Shown: piece by piece, positions 20,044 through 31,479 of the stretch
Layout of the letters: each line of letters starts with the position of its first letter
How positions within the stretch are numbered: position 1 is the first letter of the stretch
DNA from: Promethearchaeota archaeon
GTDB lineage: Archaea > Asgardarchaeota > Lokiarchaeia > Sigyniarchaeales > SOKP01
NCBI GenBank assembly: GCA_016840085.1
Contig: JAEOTA010000043.1
Span: 32,488-96,487, forward strand
Reading direction: 5' to 3'
DNA length: 64,000 nucleotides
The notes under the pieces: model-generated
Database searches by the model: none
What the model saw: the letters and a program-made list of their open reading frames with translations, nothing else
Told to the model about the DNA's origin: nothing
Program-made: the position numbers and the translations under genes

Positions 20044-21870
20044 TTGATTAATATGGTTAAATATACTGGCGGTGAAATAATCGCCAAATACCTAATTAAA
20101 GAAGGTGTAAAATATGTCATTGGTATTCCAGGACATGGAAATCTAGCATTAACTGATGCTTTTTACAGAAATAAGGATAAATTGCAATTAATTCAACCTA
20201 AACAAGAAATGGCAGGTGTACATCTTGCAGTAGGATATTATAGAATTACAGGAAAACCTCTTGTTGTATTTACTTCAATTGGACCAGGTGCAATGAATAC
20301 AGCAATAGGATTGGCAGATGCTTACGTAGATAGCTTCCCTGTTCTATGCTTGACTGGGACTACTCACACACATATGCGTGGGAAAGGAGTTCTTCAAGAA
20401 ATTGAAAGAAAAAGAGATTCTGATATGTTAAGGGTGCTAGAACCAATAGTAAAACGTAGTTGGCAAGTTAGTGAAGTTTCTCAATTACCCTCAATATTAC
20501 AGAGAGCATTTAATCAAATGACGACAGGGCGACGTGGATCAGTACATATCGATCTTCCCATGAATGTGCAAGCAGATGGTATTGACATCGAAATACCAGA
20601 ACCCTTTGAAAGAAGAGCATCTGGACGAATTTTGGGCGATCCTGAATTAATTCAAAAAGTTGCAGGGTTATTAAAAAATTCTAAAAGACCTCTTTTACTT
20701 TTAGGAGGAGGTGTTGTTATATCTGAAGCTTTTGAAGAAGTCAAGAATTTAGCCGAAAAACTAGGTGCCGGGGTAGTTGTCACAATGATGGGAAAAGATG
20801 CCTTTCCAAATGATCACCCTCTTTTCTGTTGGAGTACTGGAAGCAAAGGCACTACTATAGGTTTGAAGATGACTTCTACTGCTGATATTATTATTGCTAT
20901 TGGCTGTAGGTTTGCTGATCAAACAGCAAGTTCTTATAAAGATGGTGTAAGTTTTTCCATTCCGCCAACAAAACTCATTCAAATTGATATCGATCCACAT
21001 GAAATAGGTAAGAATTATCCTGTCGAAGTTGGCATTATTGGAGACGCTAAAGCATGCCTTCAACAAATTATTGAGGAATTGGGTGAATATTCAAAAGACT
21101 ATAAAAATGCTGAATATTTCAAGGAAATTCAAGAAGAAAAGAAGAAATGGTTTGAATTCCTTGATAAACATAGAGATAATACGAAAGTTCCAGTAATGAT
21201 TTCAACAGTATTAAAAGAAATAAGGAAATTTTTCGATAGGGATGCGGTGATAATTACTAGTTCTGGTAATGTTCAAGCACAAATGATTCAGGAACTTGAA
21301 TTCTATGAACCAAAAACCTGTTTAACGGCGGGCGGTTTTTCTACTATGGGATATAGCGTTCCTGCTGCGATAGGAGCCAAATTGGGTTCAATTGATATAG
21401 GAAAGCCAGATAGGCAAGTTGTTGCTTTAGTAGGGGATGGAGATTTTATGATGACCATTTCTGAGCTTTCAGTTGCTGTACAATTAGGGTTAACAAATAT
21501 TTTCTTTATAGTAATCAATAACTACGGATGGATTGCTATTAAAGACCTTCAGCAATCAGCATTTGGAGAAGATCGAGGATATGGTACCGCATTTTATGAT
21601 AAAGAAGGGAATCCTTATTCACCTGATTTTGCAAAAATCGCTGAAGGTTTTGGTTGTTATTCTGAGAGAATTTCGAAAAAAGAAGAGATTCTTCCAAGCT
21701 TAAAAAGAGCTGCTGAGTCAGGAAAACCAGCAGTCATAGAACTTGAAGTTCAAAGGAATTTTCCTTATACTGGTTCACCTGCTGTTGGCTGGTGGGATGT
21801 ACCCATTCCAACTTATCTAGTAGAGCGAAGAAAAAAATACGAAGAGGAAATTAAAGAAGAAAAGTTATAA
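20044..21870 (+). CDS. thiamine pyrophosphate-dependent enzyme, acetolactate synthase-like
   Basis: GIPGHGNLALTDAF, QEMAGVHLAVGYYRITGKP, GDGDFMMTISELSVAVQLGLTNIFFIVINN TPP motif. Confidence 0.9.
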   Translation: MINMVKYTGGEIIAKYLIKEGVKYVIGIPGHGNLALTDAFYRNKDKLQLIQPKQEMAGVHLAVGYYRITGKPLVVFTSIGPGAMNTAIGLADAYVDSFPVLCLTGTTHTHMRGKGVLQEIERKRDSDMLRVLEPIVKRSWQVSEVSQLPSILQRAFNQMTTGRRGSVHIDLPMNVQADGIDIEIPEPFERRASGRILGDPELIQKVAGLLKNSKRPLLLLGGGVVISEAFEEVKNLAEKLGAGVVVTMMGKDAFPNDHPLFCWSTGSKGTTIGLKMTSTADIIIAIGCRFADQTASSYKDGVSFSIPPTKLIQIDIDPHEIGKNYPVEVGIIGDAKACLQQIIEELGEYSKDYKNAEYFKEIQEEKKKWFEFLDKHRDNTKVPVMISTVLKEIRKFFDRDAVIITSSGNVQAQMIQELEFYEPKTCLTAGGFSTMGYSVPAAIGAKLGSIDIGKPDRQVVALVGDGDFMMTISELSVAVQLGLTNIFFIVINNYGWIAIKDLQQSAFGEDRGYGTAFYDKEGNPYSPDFAKIAEGFGCYSERISKKEEILPSLKRAAESGKPAVIELEVQRNFPYTGSPAVGWWDVPIPTYLVERRKKYEEEIKEEKL

Positions 21871-21887
21871 TTTTTTTTATTTGCTTC

Positions 21888-22109
21888 TTATAATTCTTCT
21901 GTCAAATACTGGTTCTTGAATTTTTCAGAAGCGGGTTCTCCTCCGATTCCCCAATGAGTCCTTGGAATTTCATGGACAATTACTTCTACTGCTTGCTGAG
22001 GGACATTCAAATCTATGAATACTTTAGTAATGTTTTCAATTAACGTTTTCACTCTTTCTTCCCCGAAACCTTTCCAAACATTTACATGAACAATTGGCAT
22101 TCTTATCAA
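21888..22109 (-). CDS. tautomerase (4-oxalocrotonate tautomerase family)
   Basis: Pro near the N-terminus (MIRMPIVHVNVWKGFGEERVKTLIENIT), VIVHEIPRTHWGIGGEPAS. Confidence 0.85.
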   Translation of the reverse strand: MIRMPIVHVNVWKGFGEERVKTLIENITKVFIDLNVPQQAVEVIVHEIPRTHWGIGGEPASEKFKNQYLTEEL

Positions 22110-22243
22110 TTAATTTTAATATTAATTAATTTAATTTGTCTATAAAAAATATACTAAATTTTTTCACTTTTTAATTTTACTTCTGGTTTTATTTCTAATA
22201 TTTGATATCTTAATTAATATGCTTAGTATATTTTGTATCTTTT

Positions 22244-23146
22244 TTAACTAGTTAAACGATTGACTATAAAATTTTTAAAAGCTTGGAGATCTTTCCAACT
22301 TCTTGCACATCTTATATTATTTCCCTTTTTACTTATTTTAGTAAAACCAGTTTCAGTAACTTCTAATTTCAAATCATCTATATTAAGCAATTCTTCAGAA
22401 AAAGCAAGATATATTGCAACTGTGTCAAATAAAATTGAGGTTTTTTGTTCTTTACTTATTAAACTCCCAAGTCCTGTTTTTTCAACCCATAATTCAAAAC
22501 ATTCTTTTATTGCATCTACAACGGGATTATTACATTTCATGAATTGCTTATAATTTTCACCCGATAATACGATATTTCCACATGTATCTAAAGGTGTTAT
22601 TGTTTTTTCCCAAGGAGCTTGAAAAACCTTTCTACAAGCAATGACATCGCTAAAGACATTGTATTCTGCCGTAGGTGTAGGATTTTCTTTATATCCAATA
22701 AAAATACTACCCTGCATTCCTATAAAAAACGCATTCTCAGTAATTTTACTGTTAAATTCAATTGCTTCTGCGATATTTCCTAATGGTCCAATAGCAATGA
22801 GTGTTATAGGGTTATAAGATTCTATTATCGTAGAACAAAGTGCTTCAATCCCATTTTCGTAAATAATTCCGGGATAGTTTGATAAATCATAGTCCTTTAC
22901 CCAATTATATAATAATCCTTTATTACTATTGCTTTGAGGTCCAATTCCTATGGGAATGTCAGTGCGATTTGCACGTTCAAGAAATTTAGCAACTAACTTA
23001 GCCTTAATATGAGTATCTTGGGCAACTGTTGTTATTAATTTAACATCTAGTTCTGAACATTTCAATAATAAACCAAGAGCCCATGTATCATCGATATCTA
23101 TACCTATATCAGTATCCAGAATAACTGGAATTTTTTTAAAATTCAA
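22244..23146 (-). CDS. inosine/uridine-preferring nucleoside hydrolase
   Basis: VILDTDIGIDIDDTWALGLLL, LIAIGPLGNIAEA. Confidence 0.88.
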   Translation of the reverse strand: MNFKKIPVILDTDIGIDIDDTWALGLLLKCSELDVKLITTVAQDTHIKAKLVAKFLERANRTDIPIGIGPQSNSNKGLLYNWVKDYDLSNYPGIIYENGIEALCSTIIESYNPITLIAIGPLGNIAEAIEFNSKITENAFFIGMQGSIFIGYKENPTPTAEYNVFSDVIACRKVFQAPWEKTITPLDTCGNIVLSGENYKQFMKCNNPVVDAIKECFELWVEKTGLGSLISKEQKTSILFDTVAIYLAFSEELLNIDDLKLEVTETGFTKISKKGNNIRCARSWKDLQAFKNFIVNRLTS

Positions 23147-23177
23147 TTTCTAAAAGAGTGTTTTTAATTCTATACCA

Positions 23178-24017
23178 TTATACGTTTATAAAATCTAAAA
23201 AGACATCAATTAAACTTTGAAGAACTAAAGCTTTGGCGATATCTCCCTGTATAATTATTTTTCCTGCCATGAAAGCAGATACAGGATCACCATTAAGTAA
23301 TACTTCTGTAGAAGTTTCAAGACTCATTTCTAATATTAAATTAGGATTGGGAACTGTTTTTTTAGTCCATTCCATTCTATTGTCAACAATGCGGATTAAA
23401 TAATTATCAAGGTCAGTAATTTTCATTTGAATTATTAAATCTTCTTCTGAAATTACTTCTTTAGCTTCAGGATTATTATTGACAAAAGCAGTTAAGACTT
23501 CCAAGAAAAGAGGTACTTGGGAGGGTTCAACGGACGATCCTTTAAAATACACATTTATAAGACTTTTCATTGAACTTGCATCAATTAAAATTCTTTCCTC
23601 TCGATTATCTATAATATCTAATAATTTAAAAGCTAATTCTAAGATTTCAACAAATAAAACAACCTTAGATAAATCACCTTTAATTGTAAAGAGTTCTGAG
23701 AAATAGGCTTCTAACGGATCCAAATGACCAAGTAATAATTTAGAAATAGTCCTTAGATCTGAGATTATAATAAAATCAGGGGATTTTAAACTTCCCTCGT
23801 TAAATTTAGCATTTTTATTTTCTATGACAAGGTGATAAGGTTCAGCATCTTCAATTTTCACTTGCAAAGTTAGTTTATAACCTTCAATAAGTTTCTGAGC
23901 TTCTGGATTTGTATTGATAAAATCACAGATTACTTGAAATACAATAGGAATATCTTCAATACTAGCAGCTTCAACACCTTTTTGTCTAATTTCAAATAAT
24001 CTTTCTAAATTTTTCAT
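23178..24017 (-). CDS. tandem SCP2-like sterol/lipid-binding domain protein
   Basis: Two similar halves (LVIENKNAKFNEGSLKSPDFIIISDL / IRIVDNRMEWTKKTVPNPNLILEMSL). Confidence 0.75.
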   Translation of the reverse strand: MKNLERLFEIRQKGVEAASIEDIPIVFQVICDFINTNPEAQKLIEGYKLTLQVKIEDAEPYHLVIENKNAKFNEGSLKSPDFIIISDLRTISKLLLGHLDPLEAYFSELFTIKGDLSKVVLFVEILELAFKLLDIIDNREERILIDASSMKSLINVYFKGSSVEPSQVPLFLEVLTAFVNNNPEAKEVISEEDLIIQMKITDLDNYLIRIVDNRMEWTKKTVPNPNLILEMSLETSTEVLLNGDPVSAFMAGKIIIQGDIAKALVLQSLIDVFLDFINV

Positions 24018-24038
24018 TTTAGGTCATGTTCAAGTTTT

Positions 24039-25577
24039 TTAATTAAGTATATTAATTGGTTTATTTTTATAAATAGAGTATGTTCCATCTAATTTTTTTT
24101 TTAGATTCGAAGGAAAATTAAATCTATTTGAATATAGGGTATAAATCAAATCATCAATTTCTTTTTGAAAATCTATGTAATCATAATTTTGGTTGGTTCG
24201 TTTTCCTTTAATAATCTCATTGACTAATTTTTCAACTTTAATTTTTGTTTCAATATTAGGTAGAATAAAAGGCAAAGCTTGAATCCCTGTGATTTGAATA
24301 CTATTCGTATTATTAATAATTCCTTTAGCAAGGTAATTATATAAAGAGCTATTCAACAATCCTAACATAAAAAGAATTGAAATTGATTTATTTTTAACTA
24401 TAAAACCGATTGCTTTATTAGAATCCCAGAAACATCCTTTTGGCATATATCGTGCTGCTAATTTTGAACTTACGCCACTAATAACTATTCCCTCCTTTTC
24501 AAATGGGACGTTTTTAGGAATATCGTAATTTTTTCTTGAATTCTTATTCCAATCCAGTGCTTCCATTATTGGTCTATAATATTGATCTGCTCCCCCTTGC
24601 TTCAAATATGGTATCCATTCTTCTGATTCTAAATCCTCTCTTTTAATAATTTTATACTTTCTGTTTAAATCTGATATATTAGTATTTCTTTTGTTAAATA
24701 TCTCAGCTAATTTAGTACCCTTAACAGCTGCTATATATTTTTTATTATCGTGTGTATGCATTCCGATAAACCCTTGTATATAATCCTCTAATCTTGGTGC
24801 TTCTTCAAATAGTTTGATCACTTGTTCTTCAACATCAATATAAAATATATTAAAAGGTAAGGAATTATACTTTAGTTGCTTAATTTTATTAACAATCTTA
24901 TGAGCTGGATAATCATCTTCACTGTTAATCCTGGTTATAACCTTTATTACATTATTTTCTCTGATATTCTTATTTTTTTGACCTGAAAATTTTGTTAAGA
25001 TAATAATTACTGGATTTGTACTAACTTTTTGTTTTGAGAATAAGTTCTTTGGTGCTAAAAGAATCTCATTGATTATACAATTTCTAAGAATGAATTTCCT
25101 TAATTTTCTATGGGTACTCAGCGTTAAAAATGAATCGCTAGTGATAAAACCTAATCTACCTCCCTCTTTCAATCTCCAGATGCTATTTACGATGAACATC
25201 GCGTAAGTTTCATGAGCATTAATTTTGCCATAAATACTTCTTAATTTTAATCTATTTTTTCTTACATAGGAACTAGCTTTATTTAAATAAGGAGGATTTC
25301 CAACAATAAAATCAAATTCGTTATAAGAATCTGGATATAAAGATAAGAGCGTGTCCTGTAATTTAAAAGAAACACCTAACATTTCTATATCGTGTTTAAA
25401 GCTAGGATTTATATCATAAGTAATTATTTGATTCTTATCAATTCCACATTCTAGTAATTTTTTTACAAAAATACCTGGACCTACGCAGGGATCCAAAATT
25501 TTTTGCCCTTCTTTAATTAGTCCTAATCTAGAAATAATGTATTCTGCTGTTTTAGGAGGTGTTATAACTATTCCCAA
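24039..25577 (-). CDS. N6-adenine DNA methyltransferase (TaqI/Eco57I-like)
   Basis: ILDPCVGPGIFVKKLLE, FIVGNPPYLNKAS, GGRLGFITSDSFL. Confidence 0.88.
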   Translation of the reverse strand: MGIVITPPKTAEYIISRLGLIKEGQKILDPCVGPGIFVKKLLECGIDKNQIITYDINPSFKHDIEMLGVSFKLQDTLLSLYPDSYNEFDFIVGNPPYLNKASSYVRKNRLKLRSIYGKINAHETYAMFIVNSIWRLKEGGRLGFITSDSFLTLSTHRKLRKFILRNCIINEILLAPKNLFSKQKVSTNPVIIILTKFSGQKNKNIRENNVIKVITRINSEDDYPAHKIVNKIKQLKYNSLPFNIFYIDVEEQVIKLFEEAPRLEDYIQGFIGMHTHDNKKYIAAVKGTKLAEIFNKRNTNISDLNRKYKIIKREDLESEEWIPYLKQGGADQYYRPIMEALDWNKNSRKNYDIPKNVPFEKEGIVISGVSSKLAARYMPKGCFWDSNKAIGFIVKNKSISILFMLGLLNSSLYNYLAKGIINNTNSIQITGIQALPFILPNIETKIKVEKLVNEIIKGKRTNQNYDYIDFQKEIDDLIYTLYSNRFNFPSNLKKKLDGTYSIYKNKPINILN

Positions 25578-25631
25578 ATTTTTATTATTGAATTCGATTA
25601 CTAATCAACACTTTTAAATTATTTTAACTAT

Positions 25632-26807
25632 TCAGGAATCAATTTCAGCTAATAAAATTGTATAAAATTGACAGATTTTTTTTAAAACTAACGGATCTAT
25701 TTTATCAATATTATCATTGATGGAATGTATATAATTATACGAAGTTTTATCTCCATTGCCAAGTCCATGGAACTTCTTACTCATTAGAAATAATCCATCA
25801 CTATATGTCCCTATATAAATTCTCTTTGCATTTTCTAAGCTCATCAGATCCCTATTTTCTAAAATAAAATTCATTGATTTAAAATTATTATTATTAATGA
25901 GACCATGATTATATAAGATAACCTTCTTTGCAATTGAATCAAAATTGATAGTAAACGTCCTTTCTCTATCAAAATCCTTAATATTTTTGTAAAAATTCCT
26001 AACTCCCATTGTTCCAGATTCTTCTGCTCCTGTGAATACAAACCATAAATTAATATTTTTTAGTCTATTATTCGGATTTGAATAGTAATTTAGCAATTCC
26101 ATAACAATTGATATTCCAGACGCATTATCTATTGCTCCTTTAGATTTATTATTCGTTGTATTTAAAACGATAAATAATGTGGCTAATCCGTTAATACTTA
26201 AAACCAAAATACCAACAATCTGAAGTATCAAAATTGAGTTTAGAAGGTAGTATGAATTTATGATATTAATAAATAAACCAACAATGAAGCTAAAAATCCA
26301 TAAATAATAAAATAAAATACGAAATTTCACAGATAATAATTGTCCTTTTGAGTCTAAATGCGAAAAAAGAAGAATATTTTTATTCCAATCTGTTCCTCCA
26401 TTTTTTTCTTCATAATTTATGTTTTTCTGCCCAGATTTTGAAGGTATGGTTACAAAAATATTTTGAGAATGTAATTTTCTTCCTAATTTAATCTCTTCTG
26501 GATTCCTTGTAATTATAATTAGAATAAAAAGCAAGAAAAAAACTAGAAAGATATTTGTATAAGTAAAGATAATTTGGATGTTTGAAAATAGAATTAAATG
26601 AAGCCAAAATAATAGAGTTAAGGATATTTTTGGATAAATTCTTGAATAGAATATACTAAAAGAGAATTCTTGAATGGTTGGAGTAAGATTTAAACCTTCT
26701 ATCTTTTTCTTGGCAAGATTGAAACTATTTCTCTCTAAATATGTACCTGATAATCTTGGAAAAGAAAATTCCTCAAGATTTTCTAAAATATGGTTCTCAT
26801 CGATCAT
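25632..26807 (-). CDS. M28-like metallopeptidase, paralogue of 9845-11134, with embedded TM segments
   Basis: FSHLDSKGQL, GAIDNASGISIVMELL, GAEESGTMGVRNF. Confidence 0.8.
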   Translation of the reverse strand: MIDENHILENLEEFSFPRLSGTYLERNSFNLAKKKIEGLNLTPTIQEFSFSIFYSRIYPKISLTLLFWLHLILFSNIQIIFTYTNIFLVFFLLFILIIITRNPEEIKLGRKLHSQNIFVTIPSKSGQKNINYEEKNGGTDWNKNILLFSHLDSKGQLLSVKFRILFYYLWIFSFIVGLFINIINSYYLLNSILILQIVGILVLSINGLATLFIVLNTTNNKSKGAIDNASGISIVMELLNYYSNPNNRLKNINLWFVFTGAEESGTMGVRNFYKNIKDFDRERTFTINFDSIAKKVILYNHGLINNNNFKSMNFILENRDLMSLENAKRIYIGTYSDGLFLMSKKFHGLGNGDKTSYNYIHSINDNIDKIDPLVLKKICQFYTILLAEIDS

Positions 26808-26827
26808 AATGCATTATTTTGCTTAAT

Positions 26828-28495
26828 TTAATTTAAATAAGCGCCCACTTTTGCAGAAGCTACACTTTTCCTATAAAGATTTAAATAACCTGTTTTAATC
26901 TTTGGTTCTGGTTTTTTCCATTCAGTTAATCTTTTTTCTATTTCTTCTTTTGTGACTAATAGATTCAATTTACGATTATCAATATCAATTTCTATATCAT
27001 CTCCATCTTCAACAATAGCAATAGGACCTCCTTCAAATGCTTCAGGACACACATGTCCAATGCAGGGCCCTCTTGTAGCTCCGGAATATCTTCCATCAGT
27101 TATCATCGCTACTGAATCCCCTAGTCCCATACCCATTAAAATTGCTGCGGGAAGTGATAATTCTCTCATTCCAGGTGATCCTTTTGGACCTTCATATCTT
27201 ATTACCAAAACATCTCCTTCCTTTATAAAACCTTGAATTAAAGCATCTTTAATATCCTCTTCACTCTCAAACACTTTAGCAGAACCTTTATGATATCTCA
27301 TTTTTGAACTTACAGCACTCTGTTTTATAATTGCGCCCTCAGGTGCTAAATTCCCCGTCAAAATAGCAATTGCTCCTTCTTTCGCTATGGGATCTTCAAA
27401 ATTACGAATTATTTGATAATCTTTAAATTCAATAGAGTTTAAGTAATCTTTCAATGTTAAACCTAAAACAGTTTTAGTAGATAAATCTAAAATACGAGAT
27501 AATTTTTTCATTAGAACACCAACACCTCCAGCTTCGTGAAATTCAGTTAAGTTATATTCTGAAGCTGGTTTGAATTTTGCTAATAATGGAACAGATTTGC
27601 TGAGATTGTCAAAATTAAAATGATTTAAGGATCCCCCAATCTCATGAGATAAAGCACACATATGTAATATCATATTTGTAGAGCCGCCAAAGGATAAAGC
27701 TACTTTGATAGAATTTTCAATTGAATTATGTGTAATAATATCCAATGCTCTCACGTTGTTTTTAACCAAATTCATTATTATTTGACCAGTTTGTTTGCAT
27801 AGTCCTTCTCTTTCAGTACCAATAGCGCTCATTGTAGCACACTTTGGTAAAGAAAGTCCCATTGCCTCAACAATACAAGCCATTGTGTTTGCAGTACCCA
27901 TCATATTACAAGCTCCAGGAGAACAACATGTTTGAGATTCAATTAGAAAAAAATCCTCTTTACTTATTTTTCCAGCTTTATATTCTCCAATTGCTTCTTT
28001 AATGTCACTTGCAACATAAGTTCTTCCTTTTAATGGACCATCTTTAAAATGCTTTGGCTCCATAATTCCTCCTGTAAGGAAGATTGTTGCGATATTACAC
28101 CTTGCAGCTGCTAAAAGCATACCAGGTATTATCTTATCACAAGAGCACAGCATAACCATACCATCAAAATTGTAAGCTTTTATTGTACTTTCGATCGATG
28201 ATGCAATGATCTCTCGAGATGGTAAAACATATTTAGAGAAATTTCCCGAATTAGCAATCCCATCGCATATCGCAATTGTGTTAAATTCCATAGGTGTTCC
28301 TCCCCTATTTCTAATTTCTGCTTTAACGATATTAGCTAATTTTTTTAAATGAATATGTCCTGGATTAATCTCATTCCATGAATTCACAATAGCAATCTTA
28401 GGTTTTTGTAAATCCTCATATGAAAATCCGCAAGCCCGATATAAAGCTCTTTCATAAGCTTTTATAGGATCCAATTCTTCTTTCTGAATTGACAT
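26828..28495 (-). CDS. ilvD: dihydroxy-acid dehydratase
   Basis: [65 protein letters not shown]. Confidence 0.97.
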   Translation of the reverse strand: MSIQKEELDPIKAYERALYRACGFSYEDLQKPKIAIVNSWNEINPGHIHLKKLANIVKAEIRNRGGTPMEFNTIAICDGIANSGNFSKYVLPSREIIASSIESTIKAYNFDGMVMLCSCDKIIPGMLLAAARCNIATIFLTGGIMEPKHFKDGPLKGRTYVASDIKEAIGEYKAGKISKEDFFLIESQTCCSPGACNMMGTANTMACIVEAMGLSLPKCATMSAIGTEREGLCKQTGQIIMNLVKNNVRALDIITHNSIENSIKVALSFGGSTNMILHMCALSHEIGGSLNHFNFDNLSKSVPLLAKFKPASEYNLTEFHEAGGVGVLMKKLSRILDLSTKTVLGLTLKDYLNSIEFKDYQIIRNFEDPIAKEGAIAILTGNLAPEGAIIKQSAVSSKMRYHKGSAKVFESEEDIKDALIQGFIKEGDVLVIRYEGPKGSPGMRELSLPAAILMGMGLGDSVAMITDGRYSGATRGPCIGHVCPEAFEGGPIAIVEDGDDIEIDIDNRKLNLLVTKEEIEKRLTEWKKPEPKIKTGYLNLYRKSVASAKVGAYLN

Positions 28496-28577
28496 GATTA
28501 ATTATTCTACAAATAGAGATTATATAAAATTAATGAATAAAAAGAAATTTTAAGATTCCAATACAAGTTTTAAAATC

Positions 28578-29339
28578 TTAGAATCTAATTGATAAGCAAG
28601 AAAGACCTCCATCCATTTTTCTAAATTCTGATATATCGATTTCAAGTATATCATATCCATAATTTAATATCGATTTTTTTAGCTTTTTAAATCCCTTCGG
28701 GATAAGAACATAATTGTTAATCCTTATGCTATTTGCAGCATAACTTTCATCTTTAGTAACTTCAATTAAATTATACTCCTTAAAGATTGGATTATTAATG
28801 AATTCACCTGATACAATTAAATTATTATCTCCGATATAAGATACTCCTGTTTTAAGATGAAGAATATTACTTAATGGAACAGTTACACATGAATAACTAT
28901 AGTGTTCTAAAATCTCTATTAATTGTCTTACCCCTTCCTTATTTGTTCGCTTAGAAACTCCAATATAATATTTATTATCTACTCTCAAGATATCTCCGCC
29001 TTCTAATGTTCCAGGATTTGTAATACACGCAATATTATCATAAAACCTCCCTAAAACCCCCTTTATTTCTATCTCTTCACCTTTTCTACTTATAACACCT
29101 AAATTTGCAATTATTGCTACTTCCTCATTAACAACGGCTGTATCTTCAACAAACGTGGAATCGGGATAACTATCATTTGCATCCAATTGAATAATTTTAA
29201 GTCCACATTTTTTCAAAGCAATCATATATGATAAATGCTGAAAAACAGCCTTGTCATAATCAGGCTTTCCTAAATTTGAAGAAGTTATACCCTTTTGAAA
29301 ATTTTTTGCTGGTTTTCTCACAATTGCCTGTTTAAACAC
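28578..29339 (-). CDS. arginine deiminase-like amidinotransferase (DDAH family)
   Basis: YPDSTFVEDTAVV, LEGGDILRV, HLKTGVSYIGDN, MDGGLSCLSIRF catalytic Cys. Confidence 0.88.
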   Translation of the reverse strand: MFKQAIVRKPAKNFQKGITSSNLGKPDYDKAVFQHLSYMIALKKCGLKIIQLDANDSYPDSTFVEDTAVVNEEVAIIANLGVISRKGEEIEIKGVLGRFYDNIACITNPGTLEGGDILRVDNKYYIGVSKRTNKEGVRQLIEILEHYSYSCVTVPLSNILHLKTGVSYIGDNNLIVSGEFINNPIFKEYNLIEVTKDESYAANSIRINNYVLIPKGFKKLKKSILNYGYDILEIDISEFRKMDGGLSCLSIRF

Positions 29340-29376
29340 AGTTAATCAACATAAAATAAATTTATACCTATAGGGA

Positions 29377-30279
29377 TCACAATTCTGATGTAGGATTTTT
29401 ATCCATGCAAGGAACTCCAAATTGACAAAATGCACATCCGACAGGAAAAGTAGCAGGTCTCAATTTACCATCAACCCGACGGATATGAGGTTTTAAAATT
29501 GTACCAATTCTTGCAACTACTTTTCTTGCTACTTTTCGACCATATTCATAACATTTAACTTTATCATGTCCTTTTTCTGTTATAGCTTTAGCGGGACATT
29601 TTTCCACACACATTTTACAAGTACCATTTGAATAATATAAACAATTTCCATATGGGTTATCACTCTTTCTTGGTGTAATTTTGAGAGGTGCATCAGTTAC
29701 AACAGAAGTTAATCTAATATTACACCCAACCTCAGTAATCAAGCCCTCATGTAAACTAAATGTTCCTAAACCAGTTGCAAATGCTATATGACGTTCTGAC
29801 CAAGTTGAGTAAAATCTTCCCTTAGCAATTATTGTAAATGAATCACTTAACATTCCAGCTACAGCTCCATAACTTTTTTTCTTAAAAAAATCAATAATCT
29901 TTCTACATGTTTCCTTCTTAAAAGCATTAGCATAGTTCCTTCCCACAGAATAAATTTCTGCAGGAAGTATTACTCGTAATAATTCTTTTACATTTCTACT
30001 TTCTTTTCGAATTTTATCAACAAAAGGGAATACGATTGAAATAACACGTAGATCTGAAGCTTTTAAATAATCTTGACCTTCTCCTAACCATAATTCAAGA
30101 GGAGTTAAATGTTCTGAACCTACAACTTCTTTAAACTTCTGAAAAATTGGGTCATCACCGCTAGCAACACCAATTTTGGGATTGGAAAAGATTTTACCAC
30201 CACCATAATTTTCATGAAGGCGATTAAGTTTGCTGGTTTCAAAAAAAGAAGTTAGAAACTGATATAATTCATCAATCAC
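29377..30279 (-). CDS. QueG-like 4Fe-4S ferredoxin-domain reductase
   Basis: YSNGTCKMCVEKCPAKAITEKGHDKVKCYEYG, CAFCQFGVPC. Confidence 0.75.
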   Translation of the reverse strand: MIDELYQFLTSFFETSKLNRLHENYGGGKIFSNPKIGVASGDDPIFQKFKEVVGSEHLTPLELWLGEGQDYLKASDLRVISIVFPFVDKIRKESRNVKELLRVILPAEIYSVGRNYANAFKKETCRKIIDFFKKKSYGAVAGMLSDSFTIIAKGRFYSTWSERHIAFATGLGTFSLHEGLITEVGCNIRLTSVVTDAPLKITPRKSDNPYGNCLYYSNGTCKMCVEKCPAKAITEKGHDKVKCYEYGRKVARKVVARIGTILKPHIRRVDGKLRPATFPVGCAFCQFGVPCMDKNPTSEL

Positions 30280-30369
30280 TAGGTATTACCTTTTATTCCT
30301 CTTTAGATAACTATTTTTACCAAAGGAAATTATATAAATTTAATTAATAATTCTGGGTTTGAATAATTT

Positions 30370-31479
30370 ATGTTAAAAGTAGGGATCATTGGCACAGGAG
30401 TTATCTTTGATCTTAATATATTAGGATATTTAAGACGAAGTGATGTGAAAATCACTTGTTTATGCAATAGAACTGTTGAAAAAGCCAAACAAAAAGTTGA
30501 AAAATTCAATTTAGATAAGAACATCCCCATTTACTCTGATTATAAGGAAATGTTAGATAAGGAAGATTTGGATATTGTAGAGATACTTTTACCACATTAT
30601 CTTCATGCTGAAGCGACTATTTATGCCGCTCAAAAAGAGATAAAGGGAATTTCGGTTCAAAAACCTATGGCTACGACGTTAAAAGAAGCAGATGATATGA
30701 TTAAAGCTTGTAAAAAAACCAACTCAATACTTTCGATTTATGAGAATTTTATTTTTGCGCCTCATATAAAGAGAGCAAAAGAACTATTAGATGATGATTA
30801 TATCGGAGACCTATCATCAATTCGGATTAAAACAGCTATGGGAACTAAGGGTGGTTGGCAAATTCCAGAAAACGCAACGAAATGGAGAAAAGATCCAAAA
30901 AAGATAGGAGGTGCAAAAAAAGGATCTCCGATTTTATTAGATAATGGATGGCATGCTTTTTCCTTGGCATGGTGGTTTTTCAAAGAAGAAATTGAAAAAG
31001 TATTCTCATGGACAGGTAATTATCAAGGATTGGACGCTCCAGCTTATGTAATGTTTAAATATAAACAAAGTAAAGAACATGTAGTTCCTCAATATGGAAA
31101 TATGGAATTTACCTTAATGCCAGAAATGAATTTCTCAGATTCAAAATACTATCCTGTAGATGAATTTATTGAGATTATAGCTAGTCGTGGTATAATGAAG
31201 ATAAACCAAGGCACGTCCATAGGAAATAAGATATCTGAATCAGAAGTTTTTCCTCCTATTGTTATTATAAGAGATGGTAAAGTAGAAACATACACAGATT
31301 TTGAAAAAGACTGGAAATACAGCTTTATTAATGCAACAAATCATTTTATAGATGCAATAAAAAATAATGATGAACCTTTACTTTCTGGCGATCAGGCAAG
31401 ATATATTCTAAAATTTGATCTAGCTGCTATCAAATCTGTTGAAGAAGGAAGAGATATATTTCTTGACGATTTTAATTAA
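30370..31479 (+). CDS. Gfo/Idh/MocA family oxidoreductase
   Basis: LKVGIIGTGVIFDLNILGYLRRSD, ISVQKPMATTLKEADDMI. Confidence 0.9.
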   Translation: MLKVGIIGTGVIFDLNILGYLRRSDVKITCLCNRTVEKAKQKVEKFNLDKNIPIYSDYKEMLDKEDLDIVEILLPHYLHAEATIYAAQKEIKGISVQKPMATTLKEADDMIKACKKTNSILSIYENFIFAPHIKRAKELLDDDYIGDLSSIRIKTAMGTKGGWQIPENATKWRKDPKKIGGAKKGSPILLDNGWHAFSLAWWFFKEEIEKVFSWTGNYQGLDAPAYVMFKYKQSKEHVVPQYGNMEFTLMPEMNFSDSKYYPVDEFIEIIASRGIMKINQGTSIGNKISESEVFPPIVIIRDGKVETYTDFEKDWKYSFINATNHFIDAIKNNDEPLLSGDQARYILKFDLAAIKSVEEGRDIFLDDFN

